Assembly (NCBI RefSeq): GCF_026041215.1
Contig: NZ_JAPEIQ010000019.1
Span: forward strand, 1-64,000
Reading direction: 5' to 3'
Source of the DNA: Hoyosella sp. YIM 151337
GTDB taxonomy: Bacteria > Actinomycetota > Actinomycetes > Mycobacteriales > Mycobacteriaceae
Length of the DNA: 64,000 nucleotides
The translations under genes were made by a program, and so were the position numbers. Shown here piece after piece: positions 32,118 through 42,205 of this stretch. The notes beneath the pieces are model-generated. The model worked only from the letters and a program-made list of their open reading frames with translations, was not told where the DNA came from and ran no database searches. Every line of letters begins with the position of its first letter. Position 1 is the first letter of the stretch.

Positions 32118-32300
32118 GAGGCGATGCACGGTTGAAGGTGGGTGAGAGCGGCCAACTGCGCTAACCTGCAACACGGTACTTTGGGTGACGGGGCGCTGGT
32201 CCGACGATGCCGGGCGTCCAATGTTGCTCAAGTAAGTATGTGATGGCAGCACGGCTAGTGGCCGTTCCGCTCTGGAGCAGGACAATTTCGAGAGGTAATA

Positions 32301-33977
32301 GTGGCTGAGTTCATCTACACCATGAAGCGCGTGCGGAAGGCGCACGGTGACAAAGTTATCCTCGACGACGTCACCCTCGCGTTCCTCCCCGGCGCAAAGA
32401 TTGGTGTCGTCGGGCCGAATGGTGCGGGCAAGTCCAGTGTTCTGAAGATCATGGCTGGTCTTGATCAGCCCAGCAACGGCGATGCCTTTCTGGCAGGCGG
32501 CAAGTCGGTGGGCATCCTCCAGCAGGAACCTCCGCTCAATGAGTCGAAAACAGTACGCCAGAACGTTGAAGAAGGCATGGGCGACATCAAGGTAAAGCTC
32601 GACCGATTCAACGAAATCGCGGAGCTGATGGCGACCGACTACTCCGACGAGCTGATGGAGGAAATGGGCAAGCTCCAGGAGGAACTTGACCACGCTGACG
32701 CCTGGGATCTCGAGTCTCAGCTGGAACAAGCGATGGACGCGCTGCGCTGCCCGCCTCCCGATGAGCCGGTCACGACCCTGTCGGGTGGCGAGCGCCGGCG
32801 TGTCGCCCTGTGCAAACTTCTGCTCAGCAAACCCGACTTGCTTCTCCTGGACGAGCCGACCAACCACCTTGACGCAGAGAGTGTGCTGTGGCTCGAACAG
32901 CATCTTGCGCAGTATCCCGGCGCGGTTCTCGCGGTTACTCACGACCGCTACTTCCTCGACCATGTGGCGGAGTGGATTCTCGAACTCGACCGCGGCAAGG
33001 CTTATCCCTACGAAGGCAACTACTCCACTTACCTGGAGAAGAAGGCCGAGCGCCTCGAGGTGCAGGGCAAGAAGGATGCCAAGCTGCAAAAGCGGCTGAA
33101 GGACGAGCTTGCCTGGGTCCGCTCAGGGGCGAAAGCCCGCCAGGCCAAGAGCAAGGCGCGTCTGCAGCGGTACGAGGAGATGGCTGCTGAGGCTGAGAAG
33201 ACGCGAAAGCTCGATATGGAGGAAATTCAGATCCCGGCTGGCCCGCGGCTTGGCAGTGTTGTCGTGGAGGTTAATCACCTCGACAAGGGCTTTGGTGACC
33301 GCATGCTCATCAAGGATTTGTCCTTCACGCTTCCTCGTAACGGCATCGTCGGTGTGATCGGTCCCAACGGCGTCGGTAAGACCACGCTGTTCAAGACAAT
33401 CGTGGGCCTTGAGGAACCAGATTCGGGCACCGTCAAGATTGGTGAGACGGTCAAACTCAGCTACGTCGACCAGCATCGCGGCGGCATCGACCCGAAAAAG
33501 ACGGTGTGGGAAATCGTGTCCGAAGGCCTCGATTACATCGAGGTCGGTAACACCGAAATGCCGTCACGCGCGTATGTCAGTGCCTTCGGTTTCAAGGGTC
33601 CGGACCAGCAGAAGCCAGCGGGGGTGCTGTCCGGTGGCGAGCGTAACCGGCTGAACCTTGCGCTCACGCTGAAGCAGGGCGGCAACCTGATCCTTCTCGA
33701 CGAACCGACAAACGACCTCGACGTCGAGACGCTCAGTTCGCTGGAGAACGCGCTGGAGAACTTCCCCGGCTGCGCCGTCGTTATCTCCCACGACCGCTGG
33801 TTCCTGGACCGGACCTGTACCCACATCCTCGCGTGGGAAGGGGACGACAGCAATCCCGCGAAATGGTTCTGGTTCGAAGGCAACTTCGAGGCGTACGAAG
33901 CCAACAAGATCGAGCGCCTCGGTCAAGAAGCGGCACGCCCGCACCGCGTCACCTATCGTCGCCTCACCCGGGACTGA
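32301..33977 (+). CDS. ettA: Energy-dependent translational throttle protein EttA (ABC-F)
   Basis: 558 aa from GTG with GAGAGGT upstream. Two ABC domains with no membrane part: Walker A GPNGAGKSS and signature LSGGERRRVALCKLL with LLLDEPTNHLDAES; then the linker with a long charged region (residues ~240-310), Walker A GPNGVGKTT, signature LSGGERNRLNLALTL, and ILLDEPTNDLDVET. Full-length match to EttA, which binds the ribosomal E site and gates entry to elongation by energy status. Matches Rv2477c by position. The next gene starts four bases after its stop. Confidence 0.95.
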   Translation: MAEFIYTMKRVRKAHGDKVILDDVTLAFLPGAKIGVVGPNGAGKSSVLKIMAGLDQPSNGDAFLAGGKSVGILQQEPPLNESKTVRQNVEEGMGDIKVKLDRFNEIAELMATDYSDELMEEMGKLQEELDHADAWDLESQLEQAMDALRCPPPDEPVTTLSGGERRRVALCKLLLSKPDLLLLDEPTNHLDAESVLWLEQHLAQYPGAVLAVTHDRYFLDHVAEWILELDRGKAYPYEGNYSTYLEKKAERLEVQGKKDAKLQKRLKDELAWVRSGAKARQAKSKARLQRYEEMAAEAEKTRKLDMEEIQIPAGPRLGSVVVEVNHLDKGFGDRMLIKDLSFTLPRNGIVGVIGPNGVGKTTLFKTIVGLEEPDSGTVKIGETVKLSYVDQHRGGIDPKKTVWEIVSEGLDYIEVGNTEMPSRAYVSAFGFKGPDQQKPAGVLSGGERNRLNLALTLKQGGNLILLDEPTNDLDVETLSSLENALENFPGCAVVISHDRWFLDRTCTHILAWEGDDSNPAKWFWFEGNFEAYEANKIERLGQEAARPHRVTYRRLTRD

Positions 33978-33981
33978 GCGC

Positions 33982-34395
33982 GTGTCAGACGTCTACAAAT
34001 GCCAGGTTGAGGTGCGCTGGGGTGACTCAGACATGCTCGGCCACGTAAACAACACGAAGTTCATCGAATACGCGCAAGAAGCTCGCGTTCGGTTTATCGC
34101 GGAGAACTTCGGGCAAGGAATGTCTGGGGACAGTGCCGTCGTCGTCCGCCACCTCGAGGCGGACTTCGACCGGCCACTGTTCACAACGTCCGGTCCGCTG
34201 ACGATCGAACTGGAAGTCCTCAAGGTCGGGACGCGCTCGTTCACGATCGGGCACACAATGTACGACAATGCTGGTAACCGTGCAGGCTCAGTCGTCGCTG
34301 TGCTGGTGGCGTTTTCGATGTCGGCGAATACGTCACGCGTGCTTAGCGACGAGGAGCGCGAGGTATTGCGAGCGTATGCAGTCACGGAAGAGTAA
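33982..34395 (+). CDS. Hotdog-fold acyl-CoA thioesterase
   Basis: 137 aa from GTG. The 4-hydroxybenzoyl-CoA-thioesterase-like motif VRWGDSDMLGHVNNTKFIEYAQEARVRFI with the Asp in GDSD and HVNN is plain; AVVVRHLEADFDRPL and LTIELEVLKVGTRSF follow. It starts four bases after EttA, so it is probably co-transcribed. Substrate unknown. A second hotdog protein lies at 39540, so two thioesterases bracket the glutamate dehydrogenase gene. Confidence 0.88.
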   Translation: MSDVYKCQVEVRWGDSDMLGHVNNTKFIEYAQEARVRFIAENFGQGMSGDSAVVVRHLEADFDRPLFTTSGPLTIELEVLKVGTRSFTIGHTMYDNAGNRAGSVVAVLVAFSMSANTSRVLSDEEREVLRAYAVTEE

Positions 34396-34491
34396 CGGGT
34401 ACGCCACCATCAATCTTCCGCAACTACACCCGCCAGCAGGTAATCGCGAATAGCCTCGTGAGCGTCGGTATTGCGTCCAGGAGGAATAGCG

Positions 34492-37400
34492 ATGACGGAT
34501 TCTCAGGTTCACTCCACTGCCGGGTCCTCTGCGCGGACGGCGTCGCCAAACGAGCGCGCAACGGAAGCTCTCGATATCGCGACGCGCCTCGAAGAGGACT
34601 CCGCCGGAGGGCGGGACTTAACCAGTCTTTATCGCACGTATTACCGGCAAGACGCGGTGCCTGCGGACGTTGGCGGCGCGGCCCAGCCGCTTGAGCGACG
34701 CCCTGACGGCGACGAATATCAGCGCCGTGCGTTTGAACTGCTCAAGCGTCACCGTGAACTAGCAGCCCGGAGACAACCCGGTACGCCAGAGGTGTCAATA
34801 TCTGCTGACGACTTCCGTGCCAATGAGGCGTCTCCCACGGACGCATCTGTTCTGCAAATCGTCACCGACGACGTGCCGTACCTGGTCGAGTCGGTGACCG
34901 CGCTGCTCGGCAGTATCGGAATCAGTGTGGAACAGATCGTGCATCCGGTGCTGATCGTTCGCCGGGATAGTGACGGCAATCTTGTTGACGTTCTCACCGA
35001 ACATACGACGTTCGATAAACCTGACGACTCGATCGCGGAATCCTGGATGCACCTCGAACTCACGGGGACACCAACAGAGTTGCGACAGCAACTCACGGAC
35101 CGCGTGATCAAACTGCTCAAAGATGTTCGCCAGGTTGTATCCGACACCTCGATGATGCGGAGCACACTTGCCGACATCGCCACCGAACTAGAGTCGGGGC
35201 GCGGTATCGGTGACGCGAGCTCCGCCGAAGCAAACGAATCAGCGGGGCTGTTGCGCTGGCTCGCATCCGGCAACTTCCGGGTGCTCGGCTATCGCCGCTA
35301 CGTGGCGGCCGGTGAGACACCTTCCGGACCCGATCTTCGCGTCGAGGAAGCAAGCGGACTGGGAGTGCTTCGCTCGCCCGAGATGACGGATCTGCGTTTC
35401 CGCCTGTACAGCGACGCCGCAGAAGCACGCCGCCTGCTCGTGTTCGCACAGGGACAGGCGCCCGCCATGTCGTTGCGCGTCGTGTACCCGTTCTTCGTTT
35501 GTGTCCGCATCTTTGGTGAGGACCGCAAACTAGTCGGCGAACACCGATTCCTTGGAATCTTCACGGTCGCTGGCCTGCACGAGAACGTGCTCGAAGTTCC
35601 CGTGCTAGCGGGCCGAGCACAAGAGGTTCTGCGCATGGCAGGGCACTCACCAGATTCGTTCTCCGGTCAGTCCATGCTCGAAGTCATCCAGTCGTACCCG
35701 CGAACCGAACTCTTCACCGCGGACGTGCAAACCCTATACCGCACCGTGAGCGAAGTCATCGCAATAGGAGTGACTCGCGAGCTGAGACTGTTTCTGCGCG
35801 CGGACCCGAACGGCAAATTCGTCTCGGCGATGGTGTACATGCCGCGAGACCGATACCGCACCGGTGTTCGACTAGAGATGCAGTCAATCCTACTGGGCGA
35901 ATTCGGCGGCAACACGATTGATTACACGGCTAAGGTGACCGAATCCGTCGTGGCGCAGGTGCATTTCATCATCCGCATCTCGGGTGGCTGGACTGAGGAC
36001 AACGCGCCAGATGTGTCAGAGCAAGCACGACAGCGGTTACAGCGAACCCTCAGCGAGGCGACCCGCAGCTGGGAAGACCTGCTTGCCGACGAAGTCGCCC
36101 GCAGCGAACCAACAGCGCATGCAGGACGCGCAAACCGGTACGCCGGAACCTTCCCCCAGTCATACAAGGCAGACTTCGAACCGGTACGCGCCATTTCGGA
36201 CCTCAAACGGATCGACCGTCTCGACGAGGGAGAAATCGACACCGCGCTGTACCGAAAAGAGGGTGCCGCACCGGGATGCTGGCAGCTCAGTCTCTACCTG
36301 CGTGGTGAGAGCGTCTCGCTGAGTCATGTGCTGCCCGTAATGCAGTCGATGGGTGTGGAGGTCCTCGACGAACGTCCCTACCGCCTGACTCGAACAGATG
36401 GTGCAGAATGCTGGATCTACGACTTCAGTATGGTCGTGGACCAGGAAACACTGAAAACGCCCGAAGTGGCCGACTTGGACGCGGAACTCCCGTCGGTTCC
36501 CCGTTTCCTCGAGGAGGGCGGACGGGCGAACGATCTCGAGCGCAGGTTTGCTGACGCCTTCAACGCGTTGTGGAACGGCCTTGCCGAGGCTGACCGTTTC
36601 AACGAACTGATCATGCGTGCCGGCGTGGACTGGCGGGAAGCCACGATGCTTCGCGCATACGCCCGGTACCTGCGTCAACTCGGTTTTCAGTACAGCCAGG
36701 CGCACATTGAGGAAGTGCTCATCGCACACTCGGAAAGCACCGCGGCGCTGGTCGATCTGTTCGAGGCGACATTCGACCCAGTCAGCCATTCCCGGCAGCG
36801 CGCCGAGGAACTTGTCTCGCAGATCAACAAGCACCTCGACAAGGTCGTGAGTCTCGACGCCGATCGGATCCTGCGGGCATACCGGCGGCTCATACGGGCG
36901 ACACTGCGCACCAACTACTTCGTGGGTGCACGCGCTGATCTCGATGTACCTGCGGGGAAGAGTCGCTACCGCGGAGTGCTCTCGTTTAAGTTTGACCCGC
37001 GCGACGTCCCGGAGATCCCCAAGCCCCGACCGCGATTCGAGATCTTCGTGTACTCGCCGCGCATCGAAGGTGTGCATCTGCGGTTCGGTGCAGTCGCACG
37101 CGGCGGGCTGCGCTGGTCGGATCGCCGGGAAGACTTTCGCACCGAGATTTTGGGTCTGGCAAAAGCGCAGGCCGTCAAGAACGCCGTTATCGTGCCTGTC
37201 GGCGCGAAAGGCGGGTTCGTTGTCAAGAAGCCGCCCACCCCCACCGGCGACCCTGCAGCAGACCGGGATGCGCTTCGTGCGGAAGGCGTTAATTGCTACC
37301 GGCTCTTCATCTCTGGGTTGCTTGACCTGACCGACAACCTCGACCAGACCACAGAAGCGGTCATACCTCCCGCCGACGTGGTGCGGCAGGACGGCGATGA

Positions 37401-39543
37401 CACCTACTTGGTTGTGGCAGCGGACAAAGGCACTGCAACGTTCTCCGATATTGCTAACGAGGTAGCTGGCCTGTACAACTTCTGGCTTGGTGACGCGTTT
37501 GCGTCCGGCGGGTCCGCAGGGTACGACCACAAAGCGATGGGTATCACTGCCAGAGGCGCATGGGAGAGCGTCAAGCGGCACTTCCGCGAAGAGGGCGTCG
37601 ATACGCAGACGCAAGATTTCACGGTCGTCGGCGTGGGTGACATGAGCGGCGACGTTTTCGGTAACGGCATGCTGCTCAGCGAACATATCCGGCTCGTCGC
37701 TGCGTTCGATCACCGGCACGTTTTCATCGACCCGACACCGGACGCAGCGAGTTCATTTCGCGAACGTGAGCGGATGTTCGAACTGCCGCGCTCGTCGTGG
37801 GCGGATTACGACACCTCGCTTATCAGTGAAGGCGGTGGAGTGTGGCCACGGACGGTGAAGGCCATCCCAATTAGCCCGCAAATGCGTGAGGTCCTGGGGC
37901 TGCCGTCCGGGATTGATGAAATGTCACCACCGGAACTGATCAAGTCGATACTGCTGGCGCCGGTGGACCTGCTCTGGAACGGTGGCATCGGCACGTACGT
38001 GAAGTCCGTGACTGAGACGCATGCCGAGTGCGGAGACAAAGCGAACGATGCGGTTCGCGTCAATGGTGATGAGCTTAGGGTGAAAGTCGTCGGTGAAGGC
38101 GGCAACCTTGGTCTCACCCAGAAAGGCCGGATCGAGTTCGCGCGGCGCGGCGGCAAGGTCAACTCTGACGCCCTCGATAATTCCGCAGGAGTGGACTGCT
38201 CTGACCACGAGGTGAACATAAAGATTCTCCTCGAGTCACTCGTCAGCTCCGGCGACCTGACGCCCGCGTCACGCAACGAACTGCTCGCCTCCATGACCGA
38301 AGAAGTGGCTGAACTCGTCCTCGACGACAACCGAATGCAAAACGAACTGATGGGCACCAGCCGTGCCAACGCGGCATCACTGTTGCCGGTGCACACAAGG
38401 CAGATCGCGGACCTAGCTGCGAACCGCGGGATGGATCGTGAGATTGAAGCCCTGCCGGATGAGGAAGAAATCGGGTTGCGCGAAAAACGCGGCGAAGGAC
38501 TGGCCTCGCCAGAACTCGCGACACTGCTCGCGCACGTCAAGCTCGCAATAAAGTCTGACCTGCTGGCGAGTGATCTTCCTGATCACGACGTGTTCGCCTC
38601 CAGGCTGCCGGAGTACTTCCCGAAGCCCCTCCAGGAGCGCTACGCCGACACGATCAAGCATCACCCGCTGAAACGGCAGATCGTGACCACGATGATCGCC
38701 AACCAGGCGATCGACAACGGAGGTATCACCTACACATTCCGGCTGTCGGAAGACGCGGGAGCAACAACCACCGACGCCATCCGTGCGTTCGCTGCGACGA
38801 ACACGATCTTCGGGCTGACTGAACTGTGGACGAAGATTCGCACCACGGAGATGCCGACCGAAGCCTCGGACACGATGATGCTGGGAACGCGGCGGCTGCT
38901 GGACCGGGCGTCACGGTGGCTGCTCGCGAACCGCCCACAGCCGCTCGCAGTCGGTGCAGAAATCAATCGTTTCGCCGCGACCGTTCAGGCGCTGGGCCCG
39001 CAAGTACCGAGCTGGCTGCACGGCAACGACCTGAAGTACCTCAAATCACGCACCGCCGACGCGGTAGCCATCGGCGCGCCTGAAGACATCGCTACCCGGG
39101 TGTACGGGTTGCCGCACGAATACTGTCTGCTCGATATTGCGGAGGTCGCAGACCTCACCGAACGTGACGCCGTTGAAGTGGCAGAGCTGTACTTCACACT
39201 GACAGCACACCTAGGCATAGACATGCTGCAAGGCGCGGTCTCGCGACTTGAGCGCGGGGACCGCTGGCACGCCCTCGCGCGCCTGGCGCTGCGCGACGAC
39301 CTGTATGGTTCCACGAGGGCGCTTTGCCTTGACGTGCTCGAGTACGCCGAGCCAGGGGAGAGTGCTGAGGAGAAGATCGCGGAGTGGGAACTGTCGAACT
39401 CGTCACGGCTCGAGCGTGCGCGGACAGCCCTCTCACAGATCGCAAGCTCCGGCACTCTTGATCTCGCGACTCTCTCCGTTGCGGCACGTCAAGTGCGGAG
39501 CATGGTGTATTCACGCAGCGTGAGGTCGGAGGCTAACAGGTGA
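34492..39543 (+). CDS. gdh: NAD-specific glutamate dehydrogenase, large (about 1,600-residue) class
   Basis: 1,683 aa. I take ATG 34492, with AGGAGGA seven bases upstream, over a TTG at 34471. The N-terminal ~700 residues carry the ACT-like regulatory region (LQIVTDDVPYLVESVTALLGSIGISVEQIVHPV). The catalytic core has HLRFGAVARGGLRWSDRREDFRTEILGLAKAQAVKNAVIVPVGAKGGFVVK, with the substrate Lys residues, then TYLVVAADKGTATFSD and VGVGDMSGDVFGNGML for NAD binding. The enzyme deaminates glutamate to 2-oxoglutarate; in mycobacteria the homologue (Rv2476c) is under GarA control. Stop overlaps the next gene's start (GTGA). Confidence 0.95.
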   Translation: MTDSQVHSTAGSSARTASPNERATEALDIATRLEEDSAGGRDLTSLYRTYYRQDAVPADVGGAAQPLERRPDGDEYQRRAFELLKRHRELAARRQPGTPEVSISADDFRANEASPTDASVLQIVTDDVPYLVESVTALLGSIGISVEQIVHPVLIVRRDSDGNLVDVLTEHTTFDKPDDSIAESWMHLELTGTPTELRQQLTDRVIKLLKDVRQVVSDTSMMRSTLADIATELESGRGIGDASSAEANESAGLLRWLASGNFRVLGYRRYVAAGETPSGPDLRVEEASGLGVLRSPEMTDLRFRLYSDAAEARRLLVFAQGQAPAMSLRVVYPFFVCVRIFGEDRKLVGEHRFLGIFTVAGLHENVLEVPVLAGRAQEVLRMAGHSPDSFSGQSMLEVIQSYPRTELFTADVQTLYRTVSEVIAIGVTRELRLFLRADPNGKFVSAMVYMPRDRYRTGVRLEMQSILLGEFGGNTIDYTAKVTESVVAQVHFIIRISGGWTEDNAPDVSEQARQRLQRTLSEATRSWEDLLADEVARSEPTAHAGRANRYAGTFPQSYKADFEPVRAISDLKRIDRLDEGEIDTALYRKEGAAPGCWQLSLYLRGESVSLSHVLPVMQSMGVEVLDERPYRLTRTDGAECWIYDFSMVVDQETLKTPEVADLDAELPSVPRFLEEGGRANDLERRFADAFNALWNGLAEADRFNELIMRAGVDWREATMLRAYARYLRQLGFQYSQAHIEEVLIAHSESTAALVDLFEATFDPVSHSRQRAEELVSQINKHLDKVVSLDADRILRAYRRLIRATLRTNYFVGARADLDVPAGKSRYRGVLSFKFDPRDVPEIPKPRPRFEIFVYSPRIEGVHLRFGAVARGGLRWSDRREDFRTEILGLAKAQAVKNAVIVPVGAKGGFVVKKPPTPTGDPAADRDALRAEGVNCYRLFISGLLDLTDNLDQTTEAVIPPADVVRQDGDDTYLVVAADKGTATFSDIANEVAGLYNFWLGDAFASGGSAGYDHKAMGITARGAWESVKRHFREEGVDTQTQDFTVVGVGDMSGDVFGNGMLLSEHIRLVAAFDHRHVFIDPTPDAASSFRERERMFELPRSSWADYDTSLISEGGGVWPRTVKAIPISPQMREVLGLPSGIDEMSPPELIKSILLAPVDLLWNGGIGTYVKSVTETHAECGDKANDAVRVNGDELRVKVVGEGGNLGLTQKGRIEFARRGGKVNSDALDNSAGVDCSDHEVNIKILLESLVSSGDLTPASRNELLASMTEEVAELVLDDNRMQNELMGTSRANAASLLPVHTRQIADLAANRGMDREIEALPDEEEIGLREKRGEGLASPELATLLAHVKLAIKSDLLASDLPDHDVFASRLPEYFPKPLQERYADTIKHHPLKRQIVTTMIANQAIDNGGITYTFRLSEDAGATTTDAIRAFAATNTIFGLTELWTKIRTTEMPTEASDTMMLGTRRLLDRASRWLLANRPQPLAVGAEINRFAATVQALGPQVPSWLHGNDLKYLKSRTADAVAIGAPEDIATRVYGLPHEYCLLDIAEVADLTERDAVEVAELYFTLTAHLGIDMLQGAVSRLERGDRWHALARLALRDDLYGSTRALCLDVLEYAEPGESAEEKIAEWELSNSSRLERARTALSQIASSGTLDLATLSVAARQVRSMVYSRSVRSEANR

Positions 39544-40046
39544 CACAGGCGGGGGAGCGGCAGCACATCGCGCCACGTTCAGCGAGCGGCACCCCCGCGT
39601 CGCCCAACGGTGACCGGACGTATCGGGTGTCGGTGCCGGTGCGCTGGTCGGATATGGACGTCTTCCACCACATCAACCACGCACGGATGGTGACCCTCTT
39701 AGAAGAGGCGCGCATTCCTTGGCTCCTCAGTCCCGAGCGGCCCACCGCTGCCCTCGGGGCCGGAGCGGTCGTGGTGGAGATGAATGTGAAATACCGGGGA
39801 CAGCTCCGCCATGCCGACGGGCCACTGCAAATCGACATGTGGGTTCAGCGTCTTCGCAGCGCGGACTGGACGATCGGATACGAAGTTCGTGCGAATGGCT
39901 CCGCACCAAGTGCTGCGCCTGCAGTAACCGCGTCTGTCCAGTTAGCCGCCTTCGATATCGACAGTCAACGGTTGCGACGGCTCACCGGCGAGGAACGTTC
40001 GTTCCTCGCGCAGTTCCTCCACGCCGGCGACGCTCCAGTCACGTGA
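39540..40046 (+). CDS. Hotdog-fold acyl-CoA thioesterase
   Basis: 168 aa from GTG overlapping the gdh stop, so translation is coupled. Core VPVRWSDMDVFHHINHARMVTLLEEARIPWL with Asp in SDMD and HHINH, then GAGAVVVEMNVKYRGQL and LQIDMWVQRLRSADWTIGYEV. By position it corresponds to Rv2475c. Acyl substrate unknown. A further overlap (GTGA) links it to the next gene. Confidence 0.88.
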   Translation: MTQAGERQHIAPRSASGTPASPNGDRTYRVSVPVRWSDMDVFHHINHARMVTLLEEARIPWLLSPERPTAALGAGAVVVEMNVKYRGQLRHADGPLQIDMWVQRLRSADWTIGYEVRANGSAPSAAPAVTASVQLAAFDIDSQRLRRLTGEERSFLAQFLHAGDAPVT

Positions 40047-40702
40047 GCGGGCTGTCCGACACAGGTGGCGAGCGCCACCTCGCGTTACGCGGAATGTCGT
40101 CACGCGCTGACCTCGGAGTATTCCTCACCCGGGCACTGCGCCTCGATGACGCTGCGGTGGTGCGTCTGCGCAACCGCAGTGACACACAACTGACCGTTTG
40201 GGTCAACACTGGGCTCGACGTTCTTGCAACGCGGACAGTCGAAGCTCAAGTGACGCCCAACGAGGTGATCGCTGCCGCCGACCATCTTCTCCAGGGCCTG
40301 CGGAACACCCGCACCGGACTAATCGACACTGGGTACAGTCTCGATTCCGCGTGGCGGGGCGCGTTACCACCCGAAACGGGCTACAGCCACGTAGACGACA
40401 TCCCGGCCGCCGCCTTGGCCGACCTTGCGAACCGCGGCGCTGAGGTCGCGCGCGAGCACAGCACACCCCAAGGCATGCCGGGTTCATTGCTCGACCAGGA
40501 AGTCATGACGGTCAGCGGTGACGCGGGCACCGTCACGGTTCCGATGCGGGCAGTGTTCGCGCTGACCGGTATGGGTTTCATACCGAAACAGGCTGATGCG
40601 GAGATGGTCCGAGTGCGAATGCGCGGCGGCTGGGTCAGAATCGACGCGCGGTTCGGGTCCGTCGTGCTCAACCGCACAAAGATGCCGCTTTTCGTGCGGT
40701 AA
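40043..40702 (+). CDS. Conserved hypothetical protein, Rv2474c-like
   Basis: 219 aa from GTG overlapping the thioesterase stop. No signal or membrane helix. Contains LGVFLTRALRLDDAAVVRLRNRSDTQLTVWVNTGLDVLATRTV, and a C-terminal half with FALTGMGFIPKQADAEMVRVRMRGGWVRIDARFGSVVLNR. Size and place match the hypothetical downstream of the thioesterase in M. tuberculosis. It ends the gdh run, convergent with the haemoglobin gene five bases later. Function unknown. Confidence 0.75.
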   Translation: MSGLSDTGGERHLALRGMSSRADLGVFLTRALRLDDAAVVRLRNRSDTQLTVWVNTGLDVLATRTVEAQVTPNEVIAAADHLLQGLRNTRTGLIDTGYSLDSAWRGALPPETGYSHVDDIPAAALADLANRGAEVAREHSTPQGMPGSLLDQEVMTVSGDAGTVTVPMRAVFALTGMGFIPKQADAEMVRVRMRGGWVRIDARFGSVVLNRTKMPLFVR

Positions 40703-40707
40703 CCAGC

Positions 40708-41109
40708 TCAGAACGGCGAATTCACCAGTGAGTTCGCCGCCATCTCCATGTAGTCGAGAAGCTCCTTGCGGCGCTGATCATCTAGCGTGTCCGCGTCAAT
40801 CGACGCGATCGCGATTCGCATACACCGCAGCCATGCGTCGCGCTGCAGCGGGCCAACCTGAAACGGCACGTGACGCATGCGCAGCCGCGGATGTCCACGC
40901 TCTTCCGAATACGTGCGCGGCCCGCCCCAGTATTGTTCCAGGAACATGCGGAGCCGCCGCTCCGCAGGCCCTAAATCCTCTTCTGGATAGAGAGGGCGCA
41001 AGATCTCATCTTTCGCCACCTCCTCGTAAAAGCGCGCCACAATCCGGTGGAAGGTTTCGGCGCCGCCCACCGCATCAAAAAACGTCTGAAACTGTTGCTC
41101 GTTGGCCAT
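40708..41109 (-). CDS. glbO: Truncated haemoglobin, group II (trHbO)
   Basis: 133 aa (ATG 41109; a GTG lies one codon earlier). [54 protein letters not shown] is the group II pattern with the CD1 Tyr in PLYPEEDL. The proximal His lies in [12 protein letters not shown], and the G8 Trp in RDAWLRCM. These proteins bind O2/NO and interact with the membrane in mycobacteria. Convergent with the Rv2474c-like gene. Confidence 0.93.
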   Translation of the reverse strand: MANEQQFQTFFDAVGGAETFHRIVARFYEEVAKDEILRPLYPEEDLGPAERRLRMFLEQYWGGPRTYSEERGHPRLRMRHVPFQVGPLQRDAWLRCMRIAIASIDADTLDDQRRKELLDYMEMAANSLVNSPF

Positions 41110-41165
41110 CACTGTCCATCATGCCTGTCTGTGTGGCTCAATCGGTACCCGGCTGGCCACACGCA

Positions 41166-42125
41166 TCACTTGTTCGTCTCAGTCGGTGCGGACTGCGCTG
41201 CGGGCAAGCCCGCTGGATCGCTTTCGGTGGTGCTTCCGGCGTCGTGCGTCACGATATCGGCTTCAGCGAGGTCGGCAAGGATTCGCTGGGTGAGGTAACG
41301 CTGCACTGCCCACTGGGAGCCCGCACGCACCTTGACGGTTGCCCGAATCGTCACCGTGTACGCCGTCGTGGAGTCGACACCGAGCATCGTCGGAGCCTCA
41401 AGCACGCTGTTTCGCATAGCTTCGTCCTGTGCTGCTTCAGAAACCGATCGTTCCGTAATGCGGGTCGCGCGGGTGACGTTGACAGGCCGGGCGAGCGCGA
41501 CGTCGACGACTGCGACCGCGTAACCCTGACTGTGGTTGCCGACGCGCAAAACCTCCCCATTGCGGACGTACCACACGGTTCCGTTCAGCGCGCGCAGTGT
41601 CGTTACCCGAAGCCCGACGTGTTCGACAGTTCCGACCGCCTCGCCGAAGTCGACTACGTCGCCGACACCGTACTGATCTTCGAGCAGCATGAAGACCCCT
41701 GACAAAAAGTCGCGCACCAGGCTTTGCGCGCCCCAGCCCAGAGCGATACCCACGACCCCTGCCGAGGCAATGAAGGGGGCTACGTTAATGCCGATGATCG
41801 TGAGGATCGTCAGGATCACCCATGTCACCAGTATGAGCGTGACGACCGACTTGAACACCGACGCGATGGTTTCGCGACGCTGACTGCTGCGCGCCTGACG
41901 GCGTTCGTCGTCAGTGTTGTTGTCGGTGTTCTTGCGAACAGCGGCCGGGATCAGCGTTTTTCCGGTGCGCCGGGTTGCCCGATCAATCAGTTTGTGTGCG
42001 ACCCATCGCAGGATGAGTGCGACGACGATGTAGGAAGCCGCCTCGAGTGGCTTAGCGATGAGCCACTCACGACTCGTCTCGGTCCATTCGATTGCTTCTT
42101 GTAAGTCTGTCAGCACGCCGCCCAT
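41166..42125 (-). CDS. MscS-family mechanosensitive ion channel
   Basis: 319 aa. Three membrane helices: AASYIVVALILRWVAHKL, VFKSVVTLILVTWVILTILTI and FIASAGVVGIALGWGAQSLVRDFLSG, the last being the Gly/Ala-rich pore helix TM3. A MscS beta-domain follows (YGVGDVVDFGEAVGTVEHVGLRVTTLRALNGTVWYVRNGEV) and a C-terminal cage domain. It releases solutes under hypo-osmotic stress. Same strand as glbO, 56 bases upstream of it. Confidence 0.9.
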   Translation of the reverse strand: MGGVLTDLQEAIEWTETSREWLIAKPLEAASYIVVALILRWVAHKLIDRATRRTGKTLIPAAVRKNTDNNTDDERRQARSSQRRETIASVFKSVVTLILVTWVILTILTIIGINVAPFIASAGVVGIALGWGAQSLVRDFLSGVFMLLEDQYGVGDVVDFGEAVGTVEHVGLRVTTLRALNGTVWYVRNGEVLRVGNHSQGYAVAVVDVALARPVNVTRATRITERSVSEAAQDEAMRNSVLEAPTMLGVDSTTAYTVTIRATVKVRAGSQWAVQRYLTQRILADLAEADIVTHDAGSTTESDPAGLPAAQSAPTETNK

Positions 42126-42205
42126 CGTACGTACGGCCGCAGGGGATAAGCCAAGCGCCGAACAGCGACTTCAGTCACGAGGCACTCGCTGGCAACGGGG
42201 CGAAG

